Shown here piece after piece: positions 1-12,463 of a DNA stretch of 64,000 nt. Below the pieces are notes generated by a model. It saw only the letters and a list, made by a program, of their open reading frames with translations, did not search any database and had not been told where the DNA came from. Made by a program: the position numbers and the translations under genes. Origin of the DNA: Perilla frutescens (lineage: Eukaryota > Streptophyta > Magnoliopsida > Lamiales > Lamiaceae). Position 1 is the first letter of the stretch, and each line of letters begins with the position of its first letter. The stretch is from assembly GCA_026008535.1 (NCBI GenBank), contig BRKX01000014.1, positions 2,790,001 to 2,854,000 on the forward strand, read 5' to 3'.

Positions 1-558
1 ACCTTGGAGAGCGAGTTCACCCTTAATGTTTTTTAAACAAATAATACTTTAACGTTTACTAAATGACATTTTTGTGATGATATTGTGGTCATTTAAAAAT
101 ATTTTTTGTGACGACGGCATCATGTCTTCTCAAATAGAGCGTCGCTAATCCCCTTGGGGATGATCTAGTGGTGGACTGGTGTTTCTTGCGGCCAAAGGTC
201 TCAAGTTCGACCCACCACCAACACCACTAGGTGTGAGCCTGTCACACCTGGCCTGCCAAGTGTGGTTTATCTCCCCTGTGTGATTTGCAGGCTATTACAC
301 AGGGGCGGAGTTTAACCAGTGCACATCACGGTAGCGGCTGCGGGTTACCCTCGACATAAAAAAAAAATAGAGCGTCGCTAAAAGTTTATTCCAGATAAAT
401 TAAACATCATTTTAAATGACAACATTGTCGTTACAAAAATGTCATTAGAGATGACACGTGGTAATTAAAGACGACATGGCGTTACTTAAATTTATTATAA
501 GTGACTGCATTTATAGTCTCTAATAATATTATCTCTGAAAACCACTTTTGTTGTAGTG
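1..558. mobile_element. CACTA (En/Spm) transposon end, partial
   Basis: The segment ends at 558 in TTTTGTTGTAGTG, whose reverse complement CACTACAACAAAA is the usual CACTA terminus. The flanking DNA before it holds short subterminal motifs built on GACGACAT/GCGTCGCTAA, as expected for transposase-binding subterminal repeats in this superfamily. The element continues beyond the left edge, so its length and coding content are unknown. A SINE is inserted at 149-364. The 3-bp target duplication would begin with TGG at 559-561, but the partner is outside the window. Confidence 0.65.
149..364 (+). mobile_element. tRNA-derived SINE with 17-bp target-site duplication
   Basis: This is a ~216-bp unit with an internal pol III promoter: an A-box-like TGATCTAGTGG near 162 and a B-box-like GTTCGACCC near 206. 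It ends in an A-tail after CGACAT. It is bounded by a perfect direct repeat AAATAGAGCGTCGCTAA at 132-148 and 365-381, which is the hallmark of target-primed reverse transcription. The tRNA-like head cannot be a functional tRNA gene because no cloverleaf follows the B box. It sits inside the CACTA end, so it is younger than that element. Confidence 0.85.
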
Positions 559-648
559 TGGTGCAAATTCCCCCACTCCTTCCCCACAATATTATTTTTA
601 ATTTATTTTTTTCATCCCTAAAAAATAATATTTCTTGTATAACATATA

Positions 649-808
649 CTCCCTCTGTTTAACAATAAGTGTCATTCTAGCACTTTAATTTTATTTCACA
701 AAAAATGTCTATAATTGAGTGATGGAAAGCAAAAATCATGAATAAAATTATAAAATAGTATTTTGTACAAAAATGAAAAATATTATTTTTCATTCCGGGG
801 AGCGAGAG
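649..808. mobile_element. Stowaway-like MITE, degenerate right end
   Basis: After a TA dinucleotide (647-648) the sequence reads CTCCCTCTGTTTAACAATAA, the classic Stowaway/mariner left terminus. An internal GTGTCATTC is shared with the better copy at 20825-21082. The right side near 795-808 is only loosely complementary, so the right boundary is uncertain. Confidence 0.5.
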
Positions 809-921
809 AATTCGCACCTTTTTTTTTTTTTTCAAACGTTAGCGTGATATTTGCTAAAAAAAAAAATTAACGGTGAATCCTCCCCCACAAACAAACATTT
901 CATACGGTTGTTTTTTCACCT

Positions 922-952
<31 letters not shown>

Positions 953-2391
953 TTCTTTGTTGTTTTTTGTTTTTCCTTTTCTTGCGCAACCAAACATTTA
1001 AAACACTTTGCATGATTTGACAATTCAGGAATTACAATATGAACCTTCCTCCTTTCAGAGGGAGATTTGATCTTACATAACTACATAAGGGTACGTAGTG
1101 GCCACACCAGAGATCAAGGTAAAATACAGTCAATTCAAGTCTACAGTGATGCGATTTTTTGATTGATTTATTTATTTTTTTCCCGAATTTATTAGATGTG
1201 TGTCCCATGTATATCTCGTTTCAACACACGTTAAATTCTAACGTAAAGTTACTGCAATACATTTCATCTCTGTATCCGACACGTGTCCCGGGCCCATTAA
1301 AATTTGGTTATTTACAGCTTTTTTTTTGTCCAAAAATAAAAGTTTCAGCCAAAAATTCCGATCGGCAGAAAAAATCTTTCGTGACACTTTAGCTACCTAT
1401 TGTGATAGTCCGATAGCGAAATTATTTTGTTAGGCCGTCCGATAAAGATTGAAAATAATAAAAAATAAATGTAAACAGTAGAATTTACCTTCGAACACCG
1501 CCATTTATGTAAGATGGGATTTTTCCCTCAATTTTTAGTACGACATTTCAACAGTAGGTCGTGACATCTTTCACTAATGCAAACAGTTTAGATACGATGT
1601 TGAATTTTCAACGTCCCTTCTTTTGTTTTTCTAATAATAATAATATGAGATTTACTATAATATTTGTGTACGTACTATGTTTTATGTTATGTACAACGTT
1701 TCGAATATCGTGTCATTATATTAATAATAAAGTGCACCTGATGAGTTTTGAAGAAGTAGAAGCTCAAATCTTTATCAATTTAATATTAATAATATTGTTT
1801 TCCCGTCAACATTAAAATTACGTTTCGGGGAGGTCCGTTTGATATCCAAAAACTGCATGAAAGTTAGTTGGGTAGCTAACCCTTGTAGTCCCTTTATATG
1901 GATATCAGAGGTCGGGGGGCTAGTTCTACCTATCATGAGGCGCTTGTAGTGTTTAGGTTAGTAGCGCACTGTGCGACTAGTAGTCTTATCTGAACTACGT
2001 CCGTCTCACTTTCAAAAGCTTTATTCGCAAAGCTTGATGCACGATGACGACACAATTCACACTCTCCGGTGCTTTTAGTGGTCTCGGCAGAGCAAGCAAC
2101 ACACCATCACGTTTGTTTGAAAAGAATGCTTTATTAATGTAAATTGAATGTACATTATAGATTGCTAGCAATTACAACACGTGTAAGTGATTGTTAATTT
2201 TTATATACCCCTATTTAATATGTTTACATTAAGCATTAATTCATTGTCAAAAAAAAACAAAAAAGGGTATATTAAGAAGTTTTTTGATTAATTATCTTTC
2301 ACAATCTTTTTTTAATCTACGTGAAAATCTCAATCAACCTATCTTACGGGGACGGAGGGAGTATTTTATTATTAACATGTGAATCACTTTA
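809..2391. other. Intergenic DNA, no gene seen
   Basis: No exon-like coding pattern is visible on either strand. The stretch contains a (CT)n run near 922-944, several T-runs, and an isolated Stowaway-type right terminus (GACGGAGGGAG followed by TA) at 2351-2362. The short open frames here are AT-rich and lack any domain signature. Confidence 0.6.
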
Positions 2392-3077
2392 GACTATACC
2401 CATCGGTGACACTCGAGCGAGTGTCACCAGAAAACGCCAAAATTTTTAAAAAAAATTGTAAAAGTCACGCAGTTGAACGACCGAGTCGGTTGTCCGCCCT
2501 TGGGGTTGGATGTGCCTTTTGTACACGTGGCACCCTCTGATTGGGTGCCACTTAATTTATATGTGTATATATAGATATATTAATTTAAAATTTAAATAAT
2601 TTATATAATTAAAAAAATCAATATTCATAGTTTTTTTTCTCTATAAATAGAGCCAATATTGGTATGTTTTTACAAACAACTATATTCTCTTTTTCTCACA
2701 TTTTCTTTATTTAATTATGTTTTATTTTGTTTTAACTCTTGTAATTTTCATTTTGTTGTCAAGTAAATTATGAATTTATAATTGTATGAGTATTTTTTTT
2801 AATTATGAATTAAAAAAAGTATCTAATAAATTAATTTTGATTTTTTAAATCTAGTAAAAAATATTATTAATAATATTTTATTTAAAAAATAAAATGATAA
2901 ATATTTTATGTAGATTGGAAGAAAGAGAAATTAATATTTTAATTGAATGTTAGGTTGGATGAGTGCCACTGATGGAGTGCAAATTTTAAAATGTTGGGGG
3001 TTGTGGATGTGGAAGAGAGAGAAATTAATATTTTATTTGAAGGTTGGGTTGGATGAATGTCACTGATGTGGGTAGTC
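2392..3077. mobile_element. PIF/Harbinger-like element with TTA target duplication
   Basis: Terminal inverted repeats GACTATACCCATCGGTGACA (left) and GACTACCCACATCAGTGACA (right, read on the minus strand) flank 686 bp. TTA is duplicated at 2389-2391 and 3078-3080, the target preference of PIF/Harbinger elements. An internal TATA-like CTATAAATAGAG near 2641 suggests it may retain the promoter of a lost transposase gene. No transposase frame is visible. The superfamily call rests on the TTA duplication rather than on coding sequence. Confidence 0.65.
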
Positions 3078-3080
3078 TTA

Positions 3081-4540
3081 GCAAAAACTTCACATGTATG
3101 CTTTGAAAGTAAAAAAATAATGTTTCATAATGTAACAATTAATACATTTTCTTCGTAATTTGAGCCTAATTTGAATTTCAAATTTAGGTTTAAATAATAA
3201 TTTTTTTCTCTTTTTTGTTGGACTTAATCTCAGTGACCATAATAACAAATATAAAAATTTATATAATTCAATTCACAATAGTTATAAATTAATCTTGTTT
3301 TGTTATGATGATTTTATTACTTTTTCATAGTTATAATTTATAACAAATAAAATTATACATATCTTTCATTTGTGCATGGCACGAAAGATAACAAATAAAA
3401 TTATACCAACTGATCAAATTGAACATTCTTAATTATGTATCATACTTTTTTTATTAAGGATTTTTTTAATGTTTCTGGATATCATATATATTTATAAATA
3501 CAAGTGGAAAACTATGTGCGACTTGTGTGGATATATTGCACCCCACATTTCGAATATTATTTTCATATTTATAATCAAATCATATTTATGCATAATTAAT
3601 ATAGTTAAATCATATCTTCAAGCTAGCTAGCTACATATTACGTATTTAATGTCGATATTTTTTACATAACGCTCTAAGATGATATCACAAGCAGTTACAT
3701 ATCAATATAGATAATTAATTTTCAATACAATTTCTTTCAAAATTCATTATAATATTCGTGGGCCAATTCCTGAATGTCTGAATAGATACTGCTTCTTTCT
3801 CTAGAACTATAGTAATATTTTTTTTTATTGTATCATTTATTTCTCTTGAAATTTCTTCACCGTTTAGTTTTACCCACGTCTTTTTTTGATTAAATGTCTT
3901 GGACTATATAGCTGGTGGTGGGTGAAGGAGAAAATAAAAATTATAGTTTATTTATTATTATTATTATTATTATTAATTTTAGATGAAAAGAGTATTATAT
4001 TTTATTAGTGAGTAACAAATAAATTAGTTAAAAATAATCTTTTTAGATTTGTGACTTTTTTTTTCACTATCATATACGTGTGTGTGTGGGTACGTAGTTC
4101 TATTTTAACCCATTTCAAAATAAATCTGACAAATTAATTAAACAGAAAAAAATCATTTTTTGTCGGCATAAATTGTTTGATCATATGTGTGGTAATTGAT
4201 CAGATTTCATATACCAACAAATTAATTATAGCATTGCCCACACTGTCGATGTTTCTACTGTTCATAATTTATGGAGTGAGCCCTACTTATTTCAAAATCT
4301 ACAATAATCATTGTTTGAATCTTTCGTGGGTCCTATTTTATTTAATTTCATGCGACTCTCTATGCACAGAAAAAATGGAATACAACCATGGTTATACTTT
4401 TGGGCTTTATAAATATTAATTTACTGAGAGTCAATGCAATAATATATATACATGCACACACATACTCTTTTATTTTCGTATAAAATTTATAAATAATTTT
4501 AATGAATAATATTTGTGCTTAATTGATGAAGTACACTTTG
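3081..4540. other. Intergenic AT-rich DNA, nothing recognised
   Basis: No gene, RNA or clear repeat boundary was recognised. A (TTA)n run lies around 3953-3975. Confidence 0.5.
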
Positions 4541-4543
4541 GGT

Positions 4544-6318
4544 AGCACATGAGAGATTTTCTATTACACCCCTCGATGTTACATGATGCACTAAATATTA
4601 TGCAATTATCTGCAACTAACACAAGTCATGCAATATAGGTAGTAAATCAGATATTATATCCACAGAAACTGAATTATTAATCACACTGAGTACTAAGCTA
4701 ACAGTTTTCTATTATCCAAACTACCTATTTATTGGGATTGAACTAATCCTAGACACGAATTGAACTTTAAACTAAAATAAATAGTTAAGAAAAGATGGAA
4801 GCAAATTAATTAACCAAACTAAATTAATTCAAAGAAATCAAACAATCAATTAAAAGATTAATCATAGGGAATGCATGCACATGCATCCGTTATGTATTAA
4901 TTCAATTCTAACAATTCTCACTTTTAATCCGATTATTGGTGGAGGATCAGAAATGTTGCTACCTATCTCCGGCAGGTCTCAAGGTAGTCGTGGATTAACA
5001 AATTAACTACCACTCTCGTCTCTAGATTAATTTGTTAACTCCTTAAAGTATCAGATTTAACCTCCTACAGATTCCACAGAACGTGCATCAAAATGTTCAA
5101 TTAATCCCACTAGTTAATTATCTCCGCCAGATCTCAAATTAACTAGCTAACATACATCGATTATGACCACTAATCTATGCATGAAATTAAAAGCACTTGA
5201 ACAGATGAACACAATAACCAGAAGGGAAAAGTAACAGAATTACATTAATTCATAACTTCAACATGTTTGCAAACCCTAGAATTAATAGGAGTCTAGCCAC
5301 TCATCGTAAAACTAGAATCTAACAAAGTATGAATTACAAAAGTCATGGAGAAATTAAATAAAAAACATAAAACAACTTATGCCAAATGTTTGAATCTTTG
5401 CTTGTGATAATCATCCGTCTTCTCAACTCTTCTCTGCTAAATTATAGGGTAAAAAGTGTGTGAATTTTCGCCCAAATCGACCCTTTAAATAGTAGATGGA
5501 GTGGAGGCCCACAGAAGAAAGGAGAATCCGATCCGGAAGAAAACTCGTCGCTGGTCGCCGATTGGAGCACGGTCTGTGCTCTTTTTCACCCCAAATCACC
5601 CAACTTGACCGAGAAAGGAGCACGGTCCGTGCTCTTCTGCAACACTCCGGGACCGTTATCTTTGCGGAGCACGGGCCGTGCTTTGCTTTGCACGGTCCGT
5701 GCTCTTCTCTTCTCGCCCAGGACTTCACTTTTTCGGCTTGTTTCACCTTCCAAACCACTTCTAAACCATCTTCGGGCACCTCCAACCACTCTCTCACTTT
5801 GTTCTCCTCAAAATCTACTCGAGAAGGCTATTTGTCCTGCCAAAACTTGATAAATCCGTAACAAAACCCAAATGCACCAAAGCAAGCAATTACACCACAA
5901 GTTACATGCAATCGACGCATAATGAACACAAAATAGCACCCGAAATGCATCTAAACCCCAGATTTATCATTACACTTTCAAATTATGTGTTTTTTTATAT
6001 ATTTTTTCTTCAATTATATTTTTTTGGGGATTTAGTTTAATTTTAAGATTGTTTTTTAGAGTTCACCCCACCCAATTAATGTGTATAATTATTTTTTAGT
6101 ATTTGATTTTTAATTTCCAATTAATAATTCATTATTATGGTTGATTAATTCAAAATTAAATTTTATAACTTTTTTAATTCTTTTTTTTTATTGATAAATA
6201 TTGACTATGATTATTTGTGTTAGAATTGATTTTTATTTTATAATAAATGTTATTAAAATCATACATTTTATAGTAAAACAAGGAGTGAAACACATAAAAC
6301 TGTAACAGAAAATTTGAA
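4544..6318. mobile_element. MULE-like MITE copy A, split by a solo LTR
   Basis: Left portion 4544-4583 and right portion 5970-6318 form one AT-rich unit once the solo LTR at 4584-5969 is taken out. Its ends (TTTTCTATTACA on the left; TGTAACAGAAAA on the right) are inverted. The right part carries the family core in reverse orientation (TTCACCCCACCCAATTA, 6062-6078). It abuts copy B directly. Exact outer ends are uncertain by about 10 bp. Confidence 0.6.
4584..5969 (-). mobile_element. Solo LTR, family I (Athila-like gypsy), minus orientation
   Basis: This 1386-bp LTR begins TGATAAATCTGG on the minus strand at 5969 and ends in CA at 4584. It is flanked by a perfect 5-bp duplication TTACA (4579-4583 and 5970-5974). 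No internal region adjoins it, so it is a recombination product. Reading in its own sense, the middle holds four GC-rich palindromes, GAGCACGGTCCGTGCTC and variants (5565-5581, 5618-5634, 5667-5682, 5690-5704). These are followed about 75 bp later by a TATA-like CTATTTAAAGGG (5481-5492). Overlapping open frames of ~120 codons around 5423-5861 come from these palindromes and resemble no protein family. Confidence 0.88.
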
Positions 6319-6331
6319 CCCCACTTTGGGT

Positions 6332-7105
6332 AGCACTTGAGAGATTTTATGTTGCACTTTTTGTGTTTCACTATGTGTTACACTTTTAAATTATGAGTTT
6401 TTCTTATATTTTTTCTTCAATTTTTTTTTTATGATTTAGTTTAATTTTACAATTGTTTATTAGGGTTTACACCACCTGTAACTATTTTTTAATACTTAAT
6501 TGAGTTTTCAAGCAATAATTCATTATTATAGTTGAATAAATCATAATTAAATTTTATAATATTTTTAATTTTTTTTTGCTGATAAATGTTGGCTATGGTT
6601 ATTTATGTTATAATTAATTTTTATTTTATAATAACTTTTATTAAGATCATAAATTTTTGATAGTGAAGCACGAATATTGTGCAACATGAAATTTGAACTG
6701 CTTTGTGTACGTAGTCTATGTCTTCAATACTTGTATATCGGTTCAAATTTTCAGTTACACTTCTTCGTGTTTCACTATCAAATTTATGATTTAAATAATA
6801 TTTATCATAAAATAAAAATTAATTATAGCACACATAATCATAGTCAACATTTATCAACAAAAGAATGAATTTTTTTTATAAAATTGAATTTTGAAATAAT
6901 TAACCATAATAATGAATTATTAATTGAAAATGAAAATTAAATATTGATATATCCTAATTGGGTAGGGTGAACCCTATAAATAATCTTAAAATTAAATTAA
7001 ATCACAAAAAAAATAATATTGGAGAAAAAATGTAAGAAGAAATCGTAATTTGTATGTACAACATGGAGTATAATACATAGGGTGCAACATGAAATCTCAT
7101 GTGCT
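6332..7105. mobile_element. MULE-like MITE copy B, composite with two head-to-head halves
   Basis: Ends AGCACTTGAGAGATTTTATG (left) and its near inverse at 7085-7105 flank 774 bp. Two copies of the family core lie in opposite orientation (around 6465-6480 and 6953-6977). This suggests an inverted dimer, or one copy inserted into another. Confidence 0.6.
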
Positions 7106-8182
7106 TTTATACAGGGGTAACGGGCTAACGGCTGTTAAGTATAATTGTATATATTACATGACAAAATCCTGAAAAAAAAAGAAAGCTGTTAATTTTTACA
7201 AGTAAGAAATTATTATAAAATGTTATTAAAATGATTTTGTCATTATAAAAAGTATATTAAATAATTGTACTAGAAAGCTTTTTCTTAGGTACGAACTAGG
7301 TGCAGTACTAATTGAATTGGACAGGTCTTGAAAGGAAAAGAGGAACAAAGAGTGAAATGTGGGGTAAAATGTGTCGAACCCTATTTTATTTTATTATTGA
7401 AATTTTGCATAAAGTCGTTTTCAAATTGCACTAATTTATTTTTTCTGTTTTTTTAAATATATGCACAACTTTCCGTTTTCTGATAAAATTCAATAATTAA
7501 AATAGGGACCATGCTATTTTTTCGAAGGAGTAGGAGCTCTATTTATTATAAATTGAAAGTAGTGCAACTCATGATTATTAAATAATCGATCCTAAATAAA
7601 ATTATTAGTTAAAAATTAAAAAATTAAAAATGAAAGATAAATCTCTAATTTTGAGATAAAAATCTTGCTAGTTTTAATTAATCATTCTATTAGGGTTAAG
7701 TTTTTCATAATTATGAGCTCTATATATAAAATTAAAAGTTGTTGCAAATCATAATTATATATATAATCGATCCTAAATAAAATGATTAGTTAAAAAGTAA
7801 AAATTGCGAATGAAAGGTAAACCTCTGATTGCGAGAAAAAAACCATGCTAAAGTTTTAGTTAATCATTTTATTAGGCTTATGTTTTTCATAATTTTGGTT
7901 TATTATTATTTTATTATTTTTTATTAGTATTTTTGTGAATTCAAGAAAAAAAAAAAAAAGAAGCATGCAAAACGACATAGTTTTGGACAGGAATATACAT
8001 AATAGGGGGTGCTGCGTTTTTTTACCCCTGCAAAGGATCCTGGTCCCTGATTTTACCTATTGCCTAGCTACCTAGCATAAAAATGTATGGCAAATTTATA
8101 ATTATATCAAATTTTCTACATGCATTATACTTATTAATTAAATATCAAATTTTCCTATATATATATATATATTAATATTGAG
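7106..8182. other. Intergenic DNA with local direct repeats, no gene
   Basis: Two diverged direct copies of about 150 bp occur near 7520-7700 and 7710-7880. Both contain AATAATCGATCCTAAATAAA-like text (AATCGATCCTAAATAAAAT is shared). No coding or RNA gene was recognised. Confidence 0.45.
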
Positions 8183-8585
8183 TGCTAATTGCAATATTTT
8201 AATTCCCAACACTTGAATGCTTAATTTTAATAAAAATAACCAAGCGTTTCAATAATTACAATTTAATTCCCAACGTTTGAGCATTTTAACATAAATGACC
8301 CAACGTTTTTGATGAAAATACTATTTTGGTCCATTTCGGTCAAATATACTCTCAAGTGAGCTAGAGAATCTATATAACTGACTGCTATTTTTGCCGAAAA
8401 ATTACCAAAATGACATTTTCCGCCGAAAATGTTAGGTCATTTTCGTTAAAATTTCAAACGTTGAGAATTAAATTGTAATTATTAAACGTTAGATTATTTT
8501 TGTTAAAATATGATGGGAATATTAAATTGTAATTATTTTTGTTATAAATCCTTCAAGAGTTAAAATTATAATTATCGCTAATATT
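8183..8585. repeat. Long inverted-repeat (foldback) element
   Basis: Arms of roughly 150 bp (8183-8335 and about 8413-8585) are inverted and imperfectly complementary. Each contains two spaced versions of the motif TTACAATTTAATTCCCAACG. The intervening loop is about 80 bp. Read through, the transcript would form one long hairpin. There is no clear target duplication, so a MITE origin is likely but unproven. Confidence 0.65.
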
Positions 8586-9213
8586 TATAAAATAATGTGC
8601 TTGGAAAAGGGAAACGGTGTGCTCAATGATAGACTGCAGATAGTAGTATCATTAAATTCTTCTCATGCCTTCTTGGGCAGAATCATCATTTCTTTGCATC
8701 TGCGTACGCTCCCTCTCCACTAAATCTTCATTAATACAAGCAAAGATCAGATTACTTTGTCAGAATTGATTTTCTTGAGAGAGAGAGAGAGAGAGAGAGG
8801 CAAAATCATGAGGTTATAAGGAGAGAAAGATGAAGAAAATATATAGGGTGAAAGAGTTTAACGATGCATGTGTTTCTCCGGAAATAGCGGGAGTTGATTC
8901 GTATTATACAAAATAAATATTGTATCGCTACAAAGATCTAGTTATTTGAGATTGTGTCGGATGAGATCCTCGATTGCAAATTCCGTATTCCATTATCAAG
9001 TTTATTCGTTTTTATTTGGAAAAATGATCATTTTGGCATCCCATGTTTGTCCTCTTATCACTTTTGGTATTCTACGTATTGCATCTCCTAAAATGGTACC
9101 ATAACAATACATATTATATCAGTTTTAGTCTCGATTACCTGAAATAAAAGGTTTTCATCTCTAAAACTTAATATGTCAAAGGTAATTTAGGGATTTTAAA
9201 AAATTAGCACAGC

Positions 9214-9254
<41 letters not shown>

Positions 9255-10422
9255 ACATTCATTTCAATTCCGAGCAAAATTGAAGTGACTAAGAAGACCA
9301 AGTTAAATAACGGCAATTTCGTCCAAAATTTGAAAAAAGGAAGTTATTAAAAAACACAACGAGATTTCGTGTAATGTATGTAGATATTTCTAGATTATTT
9401 ATTCTTGTTGAGAACTTCTAGTGTTCAAATTCTCACACATAATAAATAGAAAATCATCAATAATTGCAAAATGTACACTTTCACATATATGGTAGCTGTA
9501 GAACCATAAAAGGGCATTTACAATCCTGCAGCATAAAGTTGAAGGACCTAATTAACTAATCGCGGTCCAATTTTAACATAATACAAAATTTGAGGACTCA
9601 ATTGATTAAAAAGAATTAATTAGTTTAAAAACTCAATTACAATAAAATAAAATAAAATAAAATAAACATACCTAGCTATATGTGTTATTCCATTGTTTCA
9701 TTGAAGTGGAACCTTCTTTTAAATAGAATATCAGAACATAATTTTTCAACTTTCACAAAGAATTATTGAACATAAAGAAATTTTAAGGAAATATAATTGA
9801 AATGATTTCTCACTGCATTGTTGACAGTGGTGCTAGAAATCTTTAACTATCTAATAATTACGAGAGAATTAATACTGACAAAGTCTGCCCTCTGAATTTT
9901 ATTTATTATTTTTAGCTAGAATTTTCCCACTGAAACATTAATTTCCATGTATATACATGAAAGCTAAGCATGAGCTGAGAAATCGCAGTCGATAGGAGAC
10001 ATTTATTGTTGTTTATTAGGGGATTTCTGCATAATTATCCCAACATTATGTCATATATATTATATGGATAATTTATCTTTATTAATTATGACAAGACCAT
10101 AAAGTATTCAAAAATTATATGATATTTTCCCTATATATCTTTAATAGTTATGATTGAATATATAGAGACAGATACATTAGCGGTGCGATGGAGTTGGGTG
10201 TTTTTTTTTCTTTTTACATTTTGTTTAGTATTCAAAAAGTTTGCGGCAACTAGAAATAATCGAATCAAATTCAGAGATGGCCGTCGAGGAAGATTTTATA
10301 ACATCAAATACCACTTCGGAATCAACTTCGAAAAGAACACATTCGATACCGAGAGATTTAATCCAAAAAAAACCAAGTGCAAACTCAGTGCTTCACGTAC
10401 TCTTATCGACCCGCAAACACCC
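8586..10422. other. Intergenic DNA with microsatellites, no confident gene
   Basis: This includes a (GA)n tract near 8779-8799 and a (CT)17-like tract near 9215-9250. A short open frame from ATG at 10277 (ATGGCCGTCGAGGAAG) has less biased composition than its surroundings but no recognisable domain. It could be an exon relic. Confidence 0.4.
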
Positions 10423-10702
10423 TGATGGACATATATCAAGAATAGATCTTGATATATTATTTAGATTATATTTTAGATTTGATTATCTATTTAGATTGCA
10501 TTATTAATTAGGAATTTTATCTAAATTAGGTTTTTTGTTTCTTGTCTTCCAAGTTTCTCTATATTATAAATAGATAGATCCATATTGTTATTAGGGGAGT
10601 GAAATTTAATATAAAATTGTGTTATTTAAGTGCAATTCGGTATTCTTGCGAGAATCAATGAAATTGTTCTTTGTGTTCTTCCGGGTATTCTCAGAATCAA
10701 CA
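10423..10702 (+). mobile_element. Possible copia-type LTR fragment
   Basis: A ~280-bp TG...CA bounded stretch contains TATAAATAG (10565-10573) and then CAATGAAATTGTTC near 10658 and CAGAATCAACA at its end, a pattern common in small plant copia LTRs. No matching target duplication, primer-binding site or partner LTR is visible, so this call is tentative. Confidence 0.35.
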
Positions 10703-11348
10703 TATGATACACGCTTCTACCTGCATCACACCCCAAAAGACAGTTACTCTTAGCTGCAACAAAACCACTCTCATCATCCCGAATTACAACCCCACAACTC
10801 AATTCATGTGTAATAGTTCATAAATTTCATTAAAAGATCATGTATAAATACTATATATATATAATTATATTTATGTTGACGAATTGATGATATTCGAATT
10901 TAAGACATTTGATTAAATATACAGTCTCATTCGCCCAATATTAGTCCACCCAACCTTCCCCAAAGTTAGTTATAATTATAAATATCTTCAATTTTGTTAA
11001 GTAGCTATAAATTAAATTGATGGCCCCTATTACTAGTATAACATGTGTAATATAATTTTGTTAGATGTCATGTGATATATATTTGTGATGTATGTGTCAT
11101 GTGTGTTACGTTGTATTTTAATTTTCAAAACCTCGTGTGAGTTGTGACGTCGACTTGTGACGTCAGTCTATACATTATAACAACTCGAGGAGAAAATATG
11201 CTATGCTACAACACTGCGCGACAGCAATTTACAAAGGTTACAACAACCAAGACTAAATATAGGAAAAAACAAACAAAACACACACACACACGCACCCCCC
11301 CAATCAACTCCTCCTAATTATGGTTAAATTTAATATGTTAATTAAAAT
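10703..11348. other. Intergenic DNA, no gene seen
   Basis: AT-rich sequence with no coding pattern. A short (AC)n run lies at 11277-11291. Confidence 0.5.
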
Positions 11349-11736
11349 GAATTGAAATTTCCTGTTACACTTTCTTGTGTTTTACTCCTATTTCAGTATT
11401 AAATTTATGATTTTAATAATATTTATTATAAAATAAAAATTAATTATGATATAAATAATCATAATCAATATTTATCAACAAAAAAATGAATTAAAAAATT
11501 ATAAAACATATTTTTAAAAAATAAACCATAATAATGAATTATTAATTAGAAATAAAAAATTAAATACTAAAAAATAATTATAAACCCTAATTGGATGGGG
11601 TGAACCCTACAAACAATCTTAAACGTAAACTAAATCACAAAAAAATAAAATTGAAGAAAAAAATAAAAGAAAAACTCGTAAATTGAAAGTGTAACAGGGA
11701 GTGTAACACAAAGAGTGTAATAGGAAATTTCAATCC
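11349..11736. mobile_element. MULE-like MITE copy C, best-preserved family member
   Basis: A 388-bp element with terminal inverted repeats G(A/G)ATTGAAATTTCCT(G/A)TTAC at both ends and a 9-bp direct repeat AATTAAAAT at 11340-11348 and 11737-11745. A 9-bp duplication is typical of Mutator-like elements. The repeat is AT-rich, so some chance match is possible. The core AAACCCTAATTGGATGGGG (11584-11602) contains a telobox-like AAACCCTAA and recurs in the other copies. Confidence 0.7.
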
Positions 11737-11854
11737 AATTAAAATATATTAATCTCACTGATATTTTGTGTTAATTTCATGATATTCTATTTTCATACCT
11801 CTCACAAATGTCAAGTTTAATTATTTGATCGATCCATGACATATAAATATATAA

Positions 11855-11857
<3 letters not shown>

Positions 11858-11889
<32 letters not shown>

Positions 11890-11919
11890 GTACTACTTGA
11901 CATGTGTGTGTGTGTGTGT
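11858..11919. repeat. (CA)n and (TG)n microsatellites forming an inverted pair
   Basis: A (CA)n array near 11858-11884 is followed 18 bp later by a (TG)n array near 11902-11918. The two are complementary and can fold into a hairpin. Confidence 0.8.
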
Positions 11920-12166
11920 ATATATTATAGTTTGAAAAGGTATCTTGTAATAAATTATTAATGTGTACATTTGGAATTAAGTCCCCTACTATTTTCTTCC
12001 ATTTTTTCCTTTGTAAAAAAAAAAAAAAAAACCAAAAGATTCTGACATCCTTTCGATCAATCTATTCTATATCAATACACGGACCACGAATCTGGCAAAA
12101 AGTAATAAGGATGCTCATTTAAAATAAGGTGTGATGACTCTGATACCTGCCTGCAGCTACATATAC

Positions 12167-12199
<33 letters not shown>

Positions 12200-12233
12200 A
12201 TATAATAGTACAACAATATAACATGAACTCAAC

Positions 12234-12239
12234 TTTATT
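12234..12239 (-). terminator. Candidate poly(A) signal of the MYB gene
   Basis: AATAAA on the minus strand lies about 225 bp past the MYB stop codon, a normal 3' UTR length in plants. Plant signals are loose, so this is only a candidate. Confidence 0.4.
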
Positions 12240-12463
12240 ATTACACTTGATGATGATCCGATCCACATCCACACTAATTAAGAAAATAAATAAATAAAAA
12301 AAAACATATAGAATTAAACAGTCGTAACTAAAACCAAGCTTGCTAGACCTAGATCTGCTACTCTGGACTTAATTAGCTAGCTAGACATGATATATAAAAT
12401 TCCAAATTAATAGATTATAGATTAATTAATTAAGATATTGATGGATTATGAGTAATTAATTCC

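Noticed and set aside
155..215. Possible tRNA gene because of A and B boxes
   Set aside because: There is no cloverleaf or acceptor stem, and it is the head of a SINE with an A-tail and target duplications.
649..2361. A 1.7-kb mariner element bounded by CTCCCTCTGT and ACGGAGGGAG
   Set aside because: Only about 11 bp at the ends pair, and the interior shows no transposase, so these are more likely ends of two separate Stowaway elements.
5423..5861. Several overlapping open frames of 67-124 codons on both strands
   Set aside because: They lie in the palindrome cluster of a solo LTR. The repeated GPC/HGP-type residues are translation of GAGCACGG repeats, not a protein family.
10150..10507. Two overlapping open frames with mixed composition
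   Set aside because: No recognisable domain, no splice context, and they run into a possible LTR. Kept only as a possible exon relic.
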